Counted from the stretch's first letter, positions 27,157 to 36,500 are shown. The stretch: 64,000 bases of DNA from an uncultured Paracoccaceae bacterium (GCA_905182105.1 CAJJAR010000010.1:1-64000), one strand, 5' to 3'. The notes: generated by a model from the sequence alone, not told the origin. Numbers and translations: made by a program.

Positions 27157-27217
27157 TTGACGTAAAGAAACGCTACGTAAGGCATATAGTTGACGTAGCG
27201 TACAGCTTACGTAAGCT
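27157..27217. promoter_or_regulatory. Clustered ACGT-centred operators before the second MerR gene
   Basis: Two related sites of about 25 bases lie in opposite orientation. The first (27157-27181) runs TTGACGTAAAG to CTACGTAAG; the second (27190-27215) runs TTGACGTAGCGT to TTACGTAAG and ends in the 14-base palindrome AGCTTACGTAAGCT (27204-27217). The reverse complement of the first shares ACGTAGCGT and TTACGT with the second. They precede the second MerR gene by 78 bases and are the likely control region of the beta-oxidation operon. TTGACG in each could serve as a -35 element. Confidence 0.65.
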
Positions 27218-27294
27218 AAATCCCCATTATATCAAACCATAATAAGACCCAATTGACACTCGTAACATTGATTTTGCGAGCGGAGATAAAGCCA

Positions 27295-27696
27295 ATGAAC
27301 GAAAATACAAAAACCATCAGAGAGATGTGCGACGCACACAACGTGACCGCACGCACTTTGCGCTTCTATGAAGCCAAGGAATTGCTGTTTCCTATTCGTG
27401 AAGGGCAAAAGCGCCTCTTTACCAAACGTGATGGCGCACGCCTCAAGCTGATCTTGCTGGGCAAACGCTTTGGCTTCAGCCTTGAGGAAATTCGCCAGCT
27501 TCTGGATCTGTATCACGTTGATGATGACCGCAAAACGCAACTGGCCCGCGCCTATGCCGTAGCCAATGACCGTCTGGCCGATATGGAACGCCAGCGCGAC
27601 ACGTTGAACGAAGCCATCGAAGACCTAAAACATCAAATGCGCTGGGGCGAAAAGATGATCGCCTCGACCAAGAAAACCTCTGGAATGACCCACTAA
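27295..27696 (+). CDS. MerR-family regulator of the beta-oxidation operon (second of pair)
   Basis: Transcription factor of 133 residues. MerR winged helix at about residues 5-75 (HNVTARTLRFYEAKELLFPI, GARLKLILLGKRFGFSLEEI), then the coiled-coil helix DRLADMERQRDTLNEAIEDL. No metal-binding cysteines follow. It is 45 bases before the acyl-CoA dehydrogenase gene and behind the ACGT operators, so control of fatty-acid or branched-chain acyl-CoA use is inferred, as for LiuR-type regulators. The start has GGAG about 11 bases upstream. Confidence 0.9.
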   Translation: MNENTKTIREMCDAHNVTARTLRFYEAKELLFPIREGQKRLFTKRDGARLKLILLGKRFGFSLEEIRQLLDLYHVDDDRKTQLARAYAVANDRLADMERQRDTLNEAIEDLKHQMRWGEKMIASTKKTSGMTH

Positions 27697-27741
27697 AACC
27701 GGATCGTCCTGCACCCAATTTGTGACCAAACGGAGAACACT

Positions 27742-29523
27742 ATGCCTCGCTACACAGCCCCAACAAAAGACATGCAGTTCGTTTTGCACGATCTATTGAA
27801 AGTCTCAGAAAGCACCATTCCAGGCTATGATGAGTTGGAAGCAGATTTCACATCTGCAGTGCTGGAAGAAGCAAGCAAACTGACGTCTGAAGTATTGGCC
27901 CCTCTGAACGTGACTGGCGATAAAGAAGGTTGTCGTTTGGAAAATGGCGTTGTTTACACACCAGCCGGCTTCAAAGACGCATTTGCCAAAGTCAAAGAAG
28001 GCGGTTGGACTGGCTTGGATATGCCTGAACAATACGGCGGGCAAAACATGCCAGTAGTTTTGGGATCAGCCGTGGGCGAATTGTTCTCTGGCTCCAACAT
28101 GGCTTTTACGATGTATCAGGGCCTCACCCACGGTGCAGCCTCCGCGATTTTGGCCCACGGAACTGAAGCACAAAAAGACAAATGGTTGCCGAACATGGTC
28201 TCGTGCGAATGGACAGGCACGATGAACCTGACAGAGCCACATTGCGGCACTGATTTGGGCCTAATGCGCACCAAAGCAGAACCACAAGCGGATGGCAGCT
28301 ATAAGATTACAGGCCAGAAGATCTTTATCTCTTCCGGTGAGCACGACATGGCGGACAACATCGTTCACTTGGTCCTGGCAAAAATCACCGATGGTCCTGA
28401 AGGCATCAAAGGTGTGTCTTTGTTCATCGTTCCAAAGGTTATGGTCAATCACGATGGTTCTCTGGGCGAGCGCAACGGGGCAGCCGTTGGTAGCATCGAA
28501 GATAAAATGGGCATCCACGGCAACTCTACTTGCGTCATGAACTATGACAACGCGACAGGGTATTTGTTGGGCGATGAGCACAAAGGCATGCGCGCCATGT
28601 TCACCATGATGAATGAGGCGCGTTTGGGTGTCGGCATGCAAGGCCTGTCTCAAGCAGAAGCTGCTTATCAAAACGCACTAGATTACGCTAACGATCGTCT
28701 GCAAGGGCGCGCTGTCACTGGCGTTCAAAACCCAGATGGTCCAGCTGATCCACTGATCGTTCACCCAGATATTCGCCGTTCCTTGATGGAACAAAAGTCA
28801 TTCGTTGAAGGCGCACGTGCCTTCATCCTTTGGGGTGCCACAATGATTGATGCCGCCCACCGCGCGGATGACAAAGACGCCGATGGCTTGGTGTCCTTGT
28901 TGACCCCCGTGATCAAAGGCTTCTTGACGGACGTCGGTTACGACATGACCGTTAAGGCACAACAGATCTATGGTGGCCACGGCTATATCGAGGAATGGGG
29001 CATGTCCCAATTTACCCGCGATGCCCGTATTGCTATGATCTATGAGGGGGCCAATGGTGTTCAGGCGCTAGACCTTGTCGGGCGTAAATTGGCGCAAGAC
29101 GGCGGCAAGCACGTGATGGCATTCTTTGAAATGGTGAAGACCTTTATCAAAGACAATGCAGGCCAAGATGAAGCATACGATAAAGACTTTATCGAACCAC
29201 TCAAAGCAGCGTCCAAGGATTTGCAGGCCGCGGGCATGTATTTCATGCAAAACGGCATGAGCAATCCAAACCATGCATTGGCTGGTTCTAATGACTTTAT
29301 GCATATGTTTGGGCACGTCTGCCTTGGCCTGATGTGGGCACGTATGGGCAAGGTTTCCAGCGATACCTTAGCTGCGGGCACGGATGACGCAAAATTCTAT
29401 GGAACCAAACTTGCGACGGGTCGTTTCTATATGGCGCGCCAGTTGCCTGCGACGGCATTGCACCTGACACGTATTCAATCGGGAAGTGATACGGTGATGG
29501 CGCTGGATGCGGCAAACTTCTAA
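27742..29523 (+). CDS. Acyl-CoA dehydrogenase of the long (DmdC-like) type
   Basis: FAD enzyme of 593 residues that introduces the trans-2 double bond into an acyl-CoA. Beyond the standard fold ([73 protein letters not shown], and catalytic EG in [19 protein letters not shown]) it has the extra C-terminal domain of about 130 residues found in this subfamily. The subfamily includes DmdC, which oxidises methylmercaptopropionyl-CoA in DMSP use, but also general fatty-acyl enzymes. The operon context favours fatty-acid oxidation. GGAG lies about eight bases before the start. Confidence 0.92.
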   Translation: MPRYTAPTKDMQFVLHDLLKVSESTIPGYDELEADFTSAVLEEASKLTSEVLAPLNVTGDKEGCRLENGVVYTPAGFKDAFAKVKEGGWTGLDMPEQYGGQNMPVVLGSAVGELFSGSNMAFTMYQGLTHGAASAILAHGTEAQKDKWLPNMVSCEWTGTMNLTEPHCGTDLGLMRTKAEPQADGSYKITGQKIFISSGEHDMADNIVHLVLAKITDGPEGIKGVSLFIVPKVMVNHDGSLGERNGAAVGSIEDKMGIHGNSTCVMNYDNATGYLLGDEHKGMRAMFTMMNEARLGVGMQGLSQAEAAYQNALDYANDRLQGRAVTGVQNPDGPADPLIVHPDIRRSLMEQKSFVEGARAFILWGATMIDAAHRADDKDADGLVSLLTPVIKGFLTDVGYDMTVKAQQIYGGHGYIEEWGMSQFTRDARIAMIYEGANGVQALDLVGRKLAQDGGKHVMAFFEMVKTFIKDNAGQDEAYDKDFIEPLKAASKDLQAAGMYFMQNGMSNPNHALAGSNDFMHMFGHVCLGLMWARMGKVSSDTLAAGTDDAKFYGTKLATGRFYMARQLPATALHLTRIQSGSDTVMALDAANF

Positions 29524-29577
29524 GGTGCTAGCGGTGGGCGAATGTCCCACCCCAAAGACACTGCAGGAAAAACACCC

Positions 29578-29790
29578 ATGCCCAAACGCTTTCGCCTTAC
29601 ACGCCGCTTCCCTGTCGCAATGACGGAAGACGGTTATCGCAGGTTAAAACGGTTTTCACCGGATGCGGGTTTGGATGGAGGCGAAGCACTTTCGTTCCTG
29701 TTTGAGAATTTTGTCAGTGTCGTGAACGAAGAAAACCTGACTGCGCGTTTGCGCCTGTTCAACGCAGAGCTCGATGTACGCAAGAAATAA
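29578..29790 (+). CDS. Small conserved-looking protein in the beta-oxidation operon
   Basis: Basic protein of 70 residues: [20 protein letters not shown], then [20 protein letters not shown] and [20 protein letters not shown]. The pattern of a short basic strand, then two helices, is faintly like a ribbon-helix-helix protein, but I recognise no family. Start taken at 29578 after AGGAAAA; an earlier in-frame ATG at 29542 is possible. It lies between the two acyl-CoA dehydrogenase genes with gaps of 54 and 23 bases, so it is part of the operon. Confidence 0.65.
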   Translation: MPKRFRLTRRFPVAMTEDGYRRLKRFSPDAGLDGGEALSFLFENFVSVVNEENLTARLRLFNAELDVRKK

Positions 29791-29813
29791 ACGAATCTGG
29801 GGAGGATGTTGTG

Positions 29814-30962
29814 ATGAGTGAGACGGCCAAAGGATGGATGACAGACGAACACCAGATGATCGCGGATATGACGGCCCAATTCATCACAAATGAATGGGCC
29901 CCCAAGTTTGCCAACTGGCGCAAACAAGGGCAGATGGATCGGTCCACTTGGGCTGAAGCCGGCGAACTTGGACTACTCTGCCCCTCCATCCCCGAAGAGT
30001 TTGGTGGCGCTGGCGGCGATTTCGGGCATGAGGCTGCAATCCTGATCGAAGGCAGCCGTGCGAACTTGGCCAGCTGGGGACACGGCATCCACTCTGGGAT
30101 CGTGGCCCACTACATCCTGAACTGCGGCACGGACGAGCAAAAGGCACGTTGGCTGCCCAAAATGGTGACCGGTGAATTGGTTGGCGCGCTAGCAATGACA
30201 GAACCTTCAACCGGATCCGACGTTCAAGCGATCAAAACGCGGGCCATTCGAGAAGGCAATTCTTACCGCCTCTCTGGGCAAAAGACATTCATCACCAACG
30301 GACAGCACGCCAATTTAATTATTGTGGCCGCCAAAACGGACCCATCACTGAGATCAAAAGGCGTGTCCTTGGTGGTTTTAGAAACAGACGGCGCAACCGG
30401 ATTTGCACGCGGGCGTAACCTTGAGAAAATCGGAATGCACGCGGCTGATACATCAGAACTGTTCTTTGACAACGTCGAGATCGCACCCGAAAATATCTTG
30501 GGCGGGGAAGAGGGAAAAGGGTTCTATCAACTGATGAACCAACTGCCCCAGGAACGGTTAATCATCGCCTGCTCTGCCATTGGCGCAATGGAGGGCGCGG
30601 TTGAACGCACCATCGCATATTGCCGCGAACGCGAAGCCTTTGGCGGACCAATTATGCAATTCCAAAACACACGGTTCAAATTGGCTGAATGCAAAACCAA
30701 AACAATGGTCAGCCGCGCATTCTTTGATGAATGCATGGCAGAACATTTGCGCGGCGAACTCACACCAGACAAAGCGGCAATGTGCAAATACTGGACGACA
30801 GACACGCAAGCATGGGTACTGGATGAATGCCTGCAATTGCATGGTGGCTATGGTTTCATGCAGGAATACGCCATTGGTGAGATGTGGACCGACGCACGGG
30901 TGCAACGCATCTATGGCGGAACAAACGAAATTATGAAGGAGTTAATCGCAAGGGAGCTGTAA
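29814..30962 (+). CDS. Acyl-CoA dehydrogenase family protein
   Basis: FAD enzyme of 382 residues of usual length. Motifs: [99 protein letters not shown]. The region [10 protein letters not shown] has glycine where many family members carry the catalytic glutamate; in long-chain and isovaleryl enzymes the base comes from another helix, so activity is plausible. GGAGG eight bases before the ATG 29814 fixes the start. Probably oxidises a different chain length than the 593-residue enzyme upstream. Confidence 0.92.
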   Translation: MSETAKGWMTDEHQMIADMTAQFITNEWAPKFANWRKQGQMDRSTWAEAGELGLLCPSIPEEFGGAGGDFGHEAAILIEGSRANLASWGHGIHSGIVAHYILNCGTDEQKARWLPKMVTGELVGALAMTEPSTGSDVQAIKTRAIREGNSYRLSGQKTFITNGQHANLIIVAAKTDPSLRSKGVSLVVLETDGATGFARGRNLEKIGMHAADTSELFFDNVEIAPENILGGEEGKGFYQLMNQLPQERLIIACSAIGAMEGAVERTIAYCREREAFGGPIMQFQNTRFKLAECKTKTMVSRAFFDECMAEHLRGELTPDKAAMCKYWTTDTQAWVLDECLQLHGGYGFMQEYAIGEMWTDARVQRIYGGTNEIMKELIAREL

Positions 30963-31039
30963 AACTCAACCGGCATTGCGGGCTTAAAATTCGGATGCCT
31001 CCGGCGAGAGTTTCCTGGTAAGATGAAGACAAGGGACCA

Positions 31040-31090
31040 CCCTGCTGTTCGATCCAATTTGGGATTGATCCGACGAGCCAAACAGCAGGG
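31040..31090. repeat. Long nested hairpin
   Basis: CCCTGCTGTT at 31040-31049 and AACAGCAGGG at 31081-31090 are perfect ten-base arms. Inside, GATCCAAT and ATTGATC around TTGGG form a second stem with one bulge. There is no T run. It may be a transposon relic, a small RNA or an mRNA stabiliser. Confidence 0.6.
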
Positions 31091-31206
31091 CTTCACTTTA
31101 CACGCGGCTCAGCTCTTCAGCCTACCGTGCATAACTTGGATCGCAAATTAACCTTAAGACTAAGTGAACGCCCCCGTTCATCTTACGAAATAAACTCTAC
31201 GGGGGT

Positions 31207-31227
31207 CTGGGGGTGTGAAACCCCCAG
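31207..31227 (+). terminator. G-rich hairpin upstream of the GST gene
   Basis: CTGGGGGT, loop GTGAA, ACCCCCAG is a perfect eight-base stem. It ends 37 bases before the GST start. Without a following T run it may act as a weak terminator, attenuator or RNA-processing boundary in the operon. Confidence 0.45.
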
Positions 31228-31264
31228 CTTCCTTATCAAAAAACACCTTGGGAGGGTATGGACC

Positions 31265-31906
31265 ATGACGTTGAAATTGCATTGCTTTGGCGAAAGCGGA
31301 AATTCTTACAAAGCAGCACTGGCTTTGGAACTTTCCGGCCTTGAGTGGGAACCTGTCTTCGTTGACTTTTTTGGTGGCGCGTCCCGAACCCCTGAATTCA
31401 AATCCGTCAATACGATGGCTGAAGCGCCAGTTTTGGTCGACACAGCCGCTGATTACACCGTGACCCAATCCGGAGCGATCCAAGATTATGTGAGCCACCT
31501 AAGCGGCAAATTTGCAGGCACCTCGCCTGAGGAACGCCGCGAGGTTTTACGTTGGGTTCTTTTCGACAATCACAAGCTCAGTTCAATGGCGGGCATGACC
31601 CGTTTTTTGATGAACTTCTTGCCCGAAACGAAGCGCCCTACGGAAGTGATTGCGTTTAACCAAGGTCGTCTTCAAGGCGCATATGCAACCCTCAGCACCC
31701 ACCTTGAGGGCCGTGATTGGATCGTTGGCGACGCCCTTACCAATGCTGATCTAAGCTGTTGTGGCTATCTCTATTACTCAGAGCCTTTTGGCTTTGTCCG
31801 CGCTGATTGGCCCCACATCGATGCATGGTTAACCCGCATCTCTGAAACCCCAGGCTGGAAGCACCCCTATGATTTGATGCCGGGAAACCCATCAGACCGC
31901 GCGTAA
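31265..31906 (+). CDS. Glutathione S-transferase family protein
   Basis: Cytoplasmic protein of 213 residues: a thioredoxin-like N-terminal domain (LKLHCFGESGNSYKAALALE, with the active-site region GESGNS) and an all-helical C-terminal domain (GRDWIVGDALTNADLSCCGY, the conserved N-cap segment). It lies in the beta-oxidation operon before thiolase, where roseobacters often carry a GST; a role in detoxifying reactive acyl products is inference. GGGAGG lies nine bases before the ATG. An open frame runs further upstream but has no start support. Confidence 0.88.
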   Translation: MTLKLHCFGESGNSYKAALALELSGLEWEPVFVDFFGGASRTPEFKSVNTMAEAPVLVDTAADYTVTQSGAIQDYVSHLSGKFAGTSPEERREVLRWVLFDNHKLSSMAGMTRFLMNFLPETKRPTEVIAFNQGRLQGAYATLSTHLEGRDWIVGDALTNADLSCCGYLYYSEPFGFVRADWPHIDAWLTRISETPGWKHPYDLMPGNPSDRA

Positions 31907-31995
31907 CCTCACAAAAGGGCGCAGCGGCAGCTCTTGAACTGCCCTGCCCCACGTAACCACATTGTGGCAAAGACCACTGCCAAAAGGATCAAAGA

Positions 31996-33207
31996 ATGAC
32001 CGAAGCCTATATCTATGACGCCCTGCGCACCCCGCGTGGTAAAGGTCGTAAGGACGGCAGCCTCCATGAGGTCACCGCCCTTCGCCTATCCGCTGTCACA
32101 TTGAACGCCCTCAAAGAGCGCAACAATTTAGGCGGCCATGCGGTTGAGGATGTGATTTGGGGCAACGTGACCCAAGTTATGGAACAAGGCGGCTGTTTGG
32201 CCCGTTCTGCCATTTTGGCTTCTGATTTGGATCAATCCATCCCGGGTCTTGCGATCAACCGTTTCTGCGCATCTGGCATGGAGGCTGTTAACCTTGGTGC
32301 CAACCAAATCAAAGGCGGCGCAGGCAGTGCTTATATTGCCGGTGGTGTTGAGATGATGGGCCGCGTCCCTATGGGGTCTGACGGTGCTGCGATTGCCGCT
32401 GATCCTTCTGTTGCGATGGACACCTATTTCGTCCCCCAAGGCATCAGCGCCGATATCATCGCCACCGAATATGGTTTCACCCGCGACGATGCAGATGCAT
32501 TGGCTGTTGAATCCCAACGCCGCGCCAAAATTGCATGGCATGAGGGCCGTTTTGCCAACTCAGTTATCAACGTGCGTGACATCAACGGCATCTCGATCCT
32601 TGATCACGATGAATACATGCGCCCCCAAACCGACATGCAGTCCCTTGGTGCCTTGAACCCAGCGTTTCAGGCAATGGGTGAGGTCATGCCTGGCTTTGAT
32701 AAGATCGCGTTGATGAAGTACCCACACTTGGAAAAAATCAACCACATCCACCATGCCGGTAACTCATCTGGCATCGTTGATGGTGCTGCTGCCGTTCTAA
32801 TCGGCAACAAAGAATTCGGTGAAAAGCATGGCCTAAAGCCACGTGCCCGCATCCGTGCCACCACAAAAATTGGTACTGATCCGACCATCATGTTGACGGG
32901 TCCGGTCCCTGCCACCCAAAAGATTTTGGCCGACAACGGTATGACCATCTCAGACATTGATCTGTTTGAAGTGAACGAGGCCTTCGCCTCTGTCGTCATG
33001 TTGTTCATGGAGAAATTCAAAGTCGATCATTCAGTTGTCAACGTAAACGGCGGTTCAATCGCTATGGGTCACCCGCTGGGTGCAACAGGTGCGATAATCA
33101 TTGGCACGTTGCTGGATGAACTAGAGCGTCAAAACAAAGAAGTGGGTCTTGCGACCCTTTGCATTGCATCCGGCATGGGTGCCGCAACAATAATTGAGCG
33201 TGTATAA
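31996..33207 (+). CDS. Acetyl-CoA C-acyltransferase (thiolase)
   Basis: Last step of beta-oxidation: cleaves 3-ketoacyl-CoA with CoA to give acetyl-CoA. The 403-residue protein has nucleophile C91 in NRFCASGMEAV, the GGVEMMGRVPMG loop, the general base histidine in MGHPLGATGA and the second cysteine in LCIASGMGA near the C-terminus. The stop overlaps the start of the next small gene by one base (TAATG). FadA/FadI-type function is clear from the neighbouring FadJ. Confidence 0.94.
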   Translation: MTEAYIYDALRTPRGKGRKDGSLHEVTALRLSAVTLNALKERNNLGGHAVEDVIWGNVTQVMEQGGCLARSAILASDLDQSIPGLAINRFCASGMEAVNLGANQIKGGAGSAYIAGGVEMMGRVPMGSDGAAIAADPSVAMDTYFVPQGISADIIATEYGFTRDDADALAVESQRRAKIAWHEGRFANSVINVRDINGISILDHDEYMRPQTDMQSLGALNPAFQAMGEVMPGFDKIALMKYPHLEKINHIHHAGNSSGIVDGAAAVLIGNKEFGEKHGLKPRARIRATTKIGTDPTIMLTGPVPATQKILADNGMTISDIDLFEVNEAFASVVMLFMEKFKVDHSVVNVNGGSIAMGHPLGATGAIIIGTLLDELERQNKEVGLATLCIASGMGAATIIERV

Positions 33208-33536
33208 TGACCAATAAATCACATCCTTTCCATGCTGTCGCAGCTGTTGCTGCGTCTGAGGGCATGGACAATCTTAAGCTCAAGGTCGCCAACGACGGCA
33301 CCTATGTCCGTTTGGTTCAACAAACCCCGCCATTGTTTTTCAAATTCAAACCTGACCCAAGCGACAGCTTGGACGGCACCGATTTAAATGACTTTAAGCG
33401 CATCTTGCTTAGCGAAGACGATTGCAGCAACGGGCCAAACGAGACCTTGGCCCTTGTCAAAATGTTGTTGAAAAAGTTTGAAAATTACGGGTCCGACACC
33501 CCGACCAAAAAACCCAATCTGGGGAGATACAGATGA
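33207..33536 (+). CDS. Uncharacterised protein coupled to thiolase and FadJ
   Basis: Protein of 109 residues I do not recognise: MTNKSHPFHAVAAVAASEGM, a strand-rich middle (LKLKVANDGTYVRLVQQTPP, LFFKFKPDPSDSLDG) and a helical tail ending LKKFENYGSD and PNLGRYR. No signal peptide or membrane helix. The start overlaps the thiolase stop (TAATG) and its stop overlaps the FadJ start (ATGA), so it is translated in step with the two subunits of the beta-oxidation complex. A structural or assembly role is inferred from this placement only. Confidence 0.75.
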   Translation: MTNKSHPFHAVAAVAASEGMDNLKLKVANDGTYVRLVQQTPPLFFKFKPDPSDSLDGTDLNDFKRILLSEDDCSNGPNETLALVKMLLKKFENYGSDTPTKKPNLGRYR

Positions 33537-35734
33537 ACGACTTCACACTCACCAAAGATGCTGAGGGCATTGCCACGATCATTTGGGATGTTGCTGACAA
33601 GACAATGAACGTGATGTCTTTTGAGGGCCTTGAACAGCTTGATGCCCAGATCGATGACGCATTGGCGGATGATGCAGTCAAAGGCATCGTTATCACATCT
33701 GGCAAAGACAGCTTTGCAGGTGGCATGGATTTGAACCTATTGGCCAAAATGCGCGCTGATGCAGGGGATGATCCGGCCAAGGGATTGTTTGAGGGCACAA
33801 TGCGTATGCATCACTTGCTGCGCAAGATTGAGCGCGCAGGCATGGACCCAAAGACCAACAAAGGCGGCAAGCCAATTGCAACGGCCCTTCCGGGCACGGC
33901 TGCAGGTATTGGTTTAGAATTACCCCTTTCGACCCACCGCATTTTCTGCGCCAACAACCCAAAGGCCAAGATTGGCCTGCCAGAAATTCTGGTTGGCATC
34001 TTTCCGGGTGCTGGCGGGACAACCCGTTTGGTGCGCAAACTTGGTTTGATGGGTGCGTCTTCATTGTTGCTTGAGGGTCGCATGAACTCACCTGAGAAAG
34101 CGCTGAAAGCTGGCGTGATTGATGAGGTTGTTGAGGATCCGATTGCTGCAGCCCGTGCATGGGTTCTCTCTGTAAAGGACGCTGATCTGTTAAAACCTTG
34201 GGACGCTAAGGGCTATAAATTGCCAGGCGGGGCCCCATATCACCCTGCTGGTTTCATGAACTTTGTCGGTGCCAACGCATTGGTGGGCGGTAAGACAAAA
34301 GGTGCCTTCCCTGCAGCCAAGGCTATGTTGTCTGCGATTTATGAAGGTGCGCTGGTTCCATTCGACACTGCCCTTAAGATTGAGGCACGTTGGTTCACCA
34401 ATATCCTGATGAACCCATCCTCATCCGCGATGATCCGCTCCTTGTTCCTGAACAAAGAAGCCCTTGAAAAAGGCGCTGTGCGTCCAAAAGATGTCCCTGA
34501 CCAACGCGTCAAGAAATTGGGTGTTTTGGGCGCTGGTATGATGGGTGCTGGTATTGCACTTGTGTCTGCCCAAGCAGGCATCGAAGTGGTTTTGATCGAT
34601 CGTGATCAAGAAGCCGCTGACAAAGGCAAAGCCTATTCTGCTACCTACATGGACAAAGGCATTGCCCGTAAAAAGGCGACGCTTGAGAAGAAAGAAGCGC
34701 TGCTTAGCCTGATCACGGCGACCCCTGATGTTGAAATGCTGAAGGGTTGTGATTTGATCATTGAGGCTGTGTATGAAGACCCTGCAGTTAAGGCAGAGAT
34801 CACCAAACGCGTTGAAGCCGTAATCCCAGTGGATTGCATTTTCGCCTCAAACACCTCGACCCTACCAATCTCTGAGCTGGCAAAGGCGTCTTCGCGCCCT
34901 GAACAGTTTATCGGTATCCACTTCTTCTCACCCGTTGAAAAGATGTTGTTGGTTGAGATCATCAAAGGTGATCAAACGGATGATGTGGCTGTTGCCAAAT
35001 CCCTCGACTACGTGCGCCAAATTCGCAAAACCCCAATCGTTGTGAACGATGCGCGGTTCTTCTATGCCAACCGTTGCATTATCCCTTACGGCAATGAAGC
35101 AGCGCGCATGGTCACCGAAGGTGTTGCACCACAGTTGATTGATAACGCCGCACAACAACTTGGTTTCCCAGTGGGACCAATCCAGTTGGGTGACGAAACC
35201 TCGATCGATCTGGGTGTGCGCATCATGAAGGCGACTAAGGCCGCCATGGGCAATGCCTATCCTGCATCTGACGCCGACGATCTGATCGTCTGGATGGAAG
35301 GTTTGGGTCGTTTGGGTCGCAAAGCCAACGCAGGCTATTTCGATTATGACGAAAAGGGCAAGCGCACAGGCTATTGGAAAGGTGTTCACGACAAATATCC
35401 ATTGGCCGCCGAGCAACCAGCCCTACAGGAAGTTCAAGATCGTTTGATGTTCTCACAGGTTCTAGAAGCAGTGCGTGCATTGGAAGAAGGTGTGTTGGAA
35501 GACATCCGCGAAGGAGATGTTGGAGCGATCCTTGGTTGGGGTTTTGCCCCTGCCACTGGTGGCCCATTCAGCTATTTGGACATTATTGGGACGCCATACG
35601 CGGCAGAACGCTGTGACCAATTGCAGGCAGAGTATGGCGACCGTTTTGAATGCCCTGCCCTTCTGCGCGAGATGGCTGGTAAAAACCAAACCTTTTATCG
35701 CCGCTTTGGTTCCAAGGACGAAGCCGCAGCATAA
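33533..35734 (+). CDS. fadJ: Fatty-acid oxidation multifunctional enzyme (enoyl-CoA hydratase / 3-hydroxyacyl-CoA dehydrogenase)
   Basis: Two middle steps of beta-oxidation on one chain of 733 residues. The N-terminal crotonase domain (about 1-190) has the oxyanion motif GGMDLNLL and the two catalytic glutamate regions GIGLELPLSTHRIF and GLPEILVGIFPGAGGTTRL. The NAD-binding domain starts near residue 327 (GVLGAGMMGAGIALVSAQAG), followed by HFFSPVEKMLLVEII with the catalytic histidine, and duplicated C-terminal domains. It forms the complex with the thiolase just upstream. FadJ versus FadB cannot be settled from sequence alone. A strong terminator follows. Confidence 0.93.
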   Translation: MNDFTLTKDAEGIATIIWDVADKTMNVMSFEGLEQLDAQIDDALADDAVKGIVITSGKDSFAGGMDLNLLAKMRADAGDDPAKGLFEGTMRMHHLLRKIERAGMDPKTNKGGKPIATALPGTAAGIGLELPLSTHRIFCANNPKAKIGLPEILVGIFPGAGGTTRLVRKLGLMGASSLLLEGRMNSPEKALKAGVIDEVVEDPIAAARAWVLSVKDADLLKPWDAKGYKLPGGAPYHPAGFMNFVGANALVGGKTKGAFPAAKAMLSAIYEGALVPFDTALKIEARWFTNILMNPSSSAMIRSLFLNKEALEKGAVRPKDVPDQRVKKLGVLGAGMMGAGIALVSAQAGIEVVLIDRDQEAADKGKAYSATYMDKGIARKKATLEKKEALLSLITATPDVEMLKGCDLIIEAVYEDPAVKAEITKRVEAVIPVDCIFASNTSTLPISELAKASSRPEQFIGIHFFSPVEKMLLVEIIKGDQTDDVAVAKSLDYVRQIRKTPIVVNDARFFYANRCIIPYGNEAARMVTEGVAPQLIDNAAQQLGFPVGPIQLGDETSIDLGVRIMKATKAAMGNAYPASDADDLIVWMEGLGRLGRKANAGYFDYDEKGKRTGYWKGVHDKYPLAAEQPALQEVQDRLMFSQVLEAVRALEEGVLEDIREGDVGAILGWGFAPATGGPFSYLDIIGTPYAAERCDQLQAEYGDRFECPALLREMAGKNQTFYRRFGSKDEAAA

Positions 35735-35741
35735 GACTGTT

Positions 35742-35769
35742 AAAGCCCCTGTTCATTCGGGGGCTTTTT
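35742..35769 (+). terminator. Terminator of the beta-oxidation operon
   Basis: AAAGCCCC, loop, GGGGGCTTTTT forms a G+C-rich stem followed by T residues just after the FadJ stop. Confidence 0.85.
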
Positions 35770-35774
35770 CGTTC

Positions 35775-36268
35775 CTAGTGCCGCAATCGTCGCGCTGCAT
35801 TTCTCAAAAATGCGATCTCTTGAGCATTTTCTGACAGCTCTATCGCACTTTTAAAGCTCACCTTAGCCTCTGTAATCCTGCCAGCCCGTGCCAGCAGATT
35901 CCCATCGCCACGTGGTAGAGTTGATAGGTTTGGATTTTGGCGGTCGTTGTGACTTCTTCCATGATCGCCAATGCCGCGTCTGGCGTTTGTGCATAAGACA
36001 CCGCGAAAGCAAGATTGACCTGCACAACGAGTGTGGGCTGGATGGTAAACAACAATTCGTACAGCGCCACTATTTCCACCTAATTTGTTTGATCCCACGC
36101 GAGGCTTTTTGCATGAACGGCACTGATCGCAGCCTGAATTTGGTAGGGCCCAATGCCCTGTTTTGGCAGCGCCTCTTTCAATATCGCGACACCCTCTTAA
36201 ATTATCTGGCGGTTCCAACGTTTGCGGCTTTGATCCTCTAACGCGATCATTTCCCCGGCAGGCCCAAC
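35775..36268 (-). pseudogene. C-terminal remnant of an ECF sigma factor (SigJ-like, DUF6596 type)
   Basis: On the minus strand the remnant reads PGEMIALEDQSRKRWNR, then TAA (36197-36199), EGVAILKEALPKQGIGPYQI to AWDQTN, then TAG (36080-36082), VEIVALYELLFTIQPTLVVQ to TYQLYHVAMG. A frameshift near 35895-35905 leads to NLLARAGRITEAKVSFKSAI and FLRNAARRLRH. This order (LEDQDR, GPYQLQAAIAA, ALYDLL, PVVxLNRAVA, YHxxxAxRGDLLxRLGR, AExxFLxRR) is the C-terminal domain of large ECF sigma factors. The N-terminal sigma domains are missing; upstream sequence belongs to another gene fragment. Confidence 0.82.
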
Positions 36269-36296
36269 ACGTGCATTTCGCCATGAACCGTGCAGC

Positions 36297-36500
36297 AACA
36301 TCCGCCAAAATCGAGTGTTTCCACAGCCGTCCCGCCGTCTTCACATCCCGCAACCGCTTGCGCCGTTTCACCTCTTTGGGCGTATCGCCCAATATGATGT
36401 CATCCTTCATCGCACGTGCCTCAAGCGTCAGCGCCATCGAGGTGCCAGCGGTTTTAAGGGCATGTACGAAGATGTATTTGTGGCCAAGACTGATAATCAT
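36297..36500 (-). pseudogene. Truncated sulfotransferase-family gene
   Basis: About 68 residues of a sulfotransferase family 2 protein: MIISLGHKYIFVHALKTAGT with the P-loop-like 5'-PSB region (usual form HIPKTGGTS), then EARAMKDDIILGDTP and GRLWKHSILADV. Homology stops there and the frame runs into the sigma-factor remnant. The other catalytic parts (3'-PB loop) are gone, so the gene is dead. Confidence 0.75.

Larger units (their letters stand above)
30963..31264 (+). other. Structured non-coding interval within the beta-oxidation locus
   Basis: No gene is supported in these 302 bases. From 30993 a stretch (ATGCCTCCGGCGAGAG, then GGTAAGATGAAGA) resembles a short intergenic repeat I recall from Rhodobacteraceae genomes, which I cannot verify. 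Two hairpins follow, listed separately. A promoter for the GST-thiolase-FadJ part may lie here. Confidence 0.45.

Noticed and set aside
35775-36500. Single intact 241-residue hypothetical protein
   Set aside because: The frame joins two unrelated gene fragments and the sigma-factor part is mostly read out of frame; conserved sequence lies in another frame with stops.
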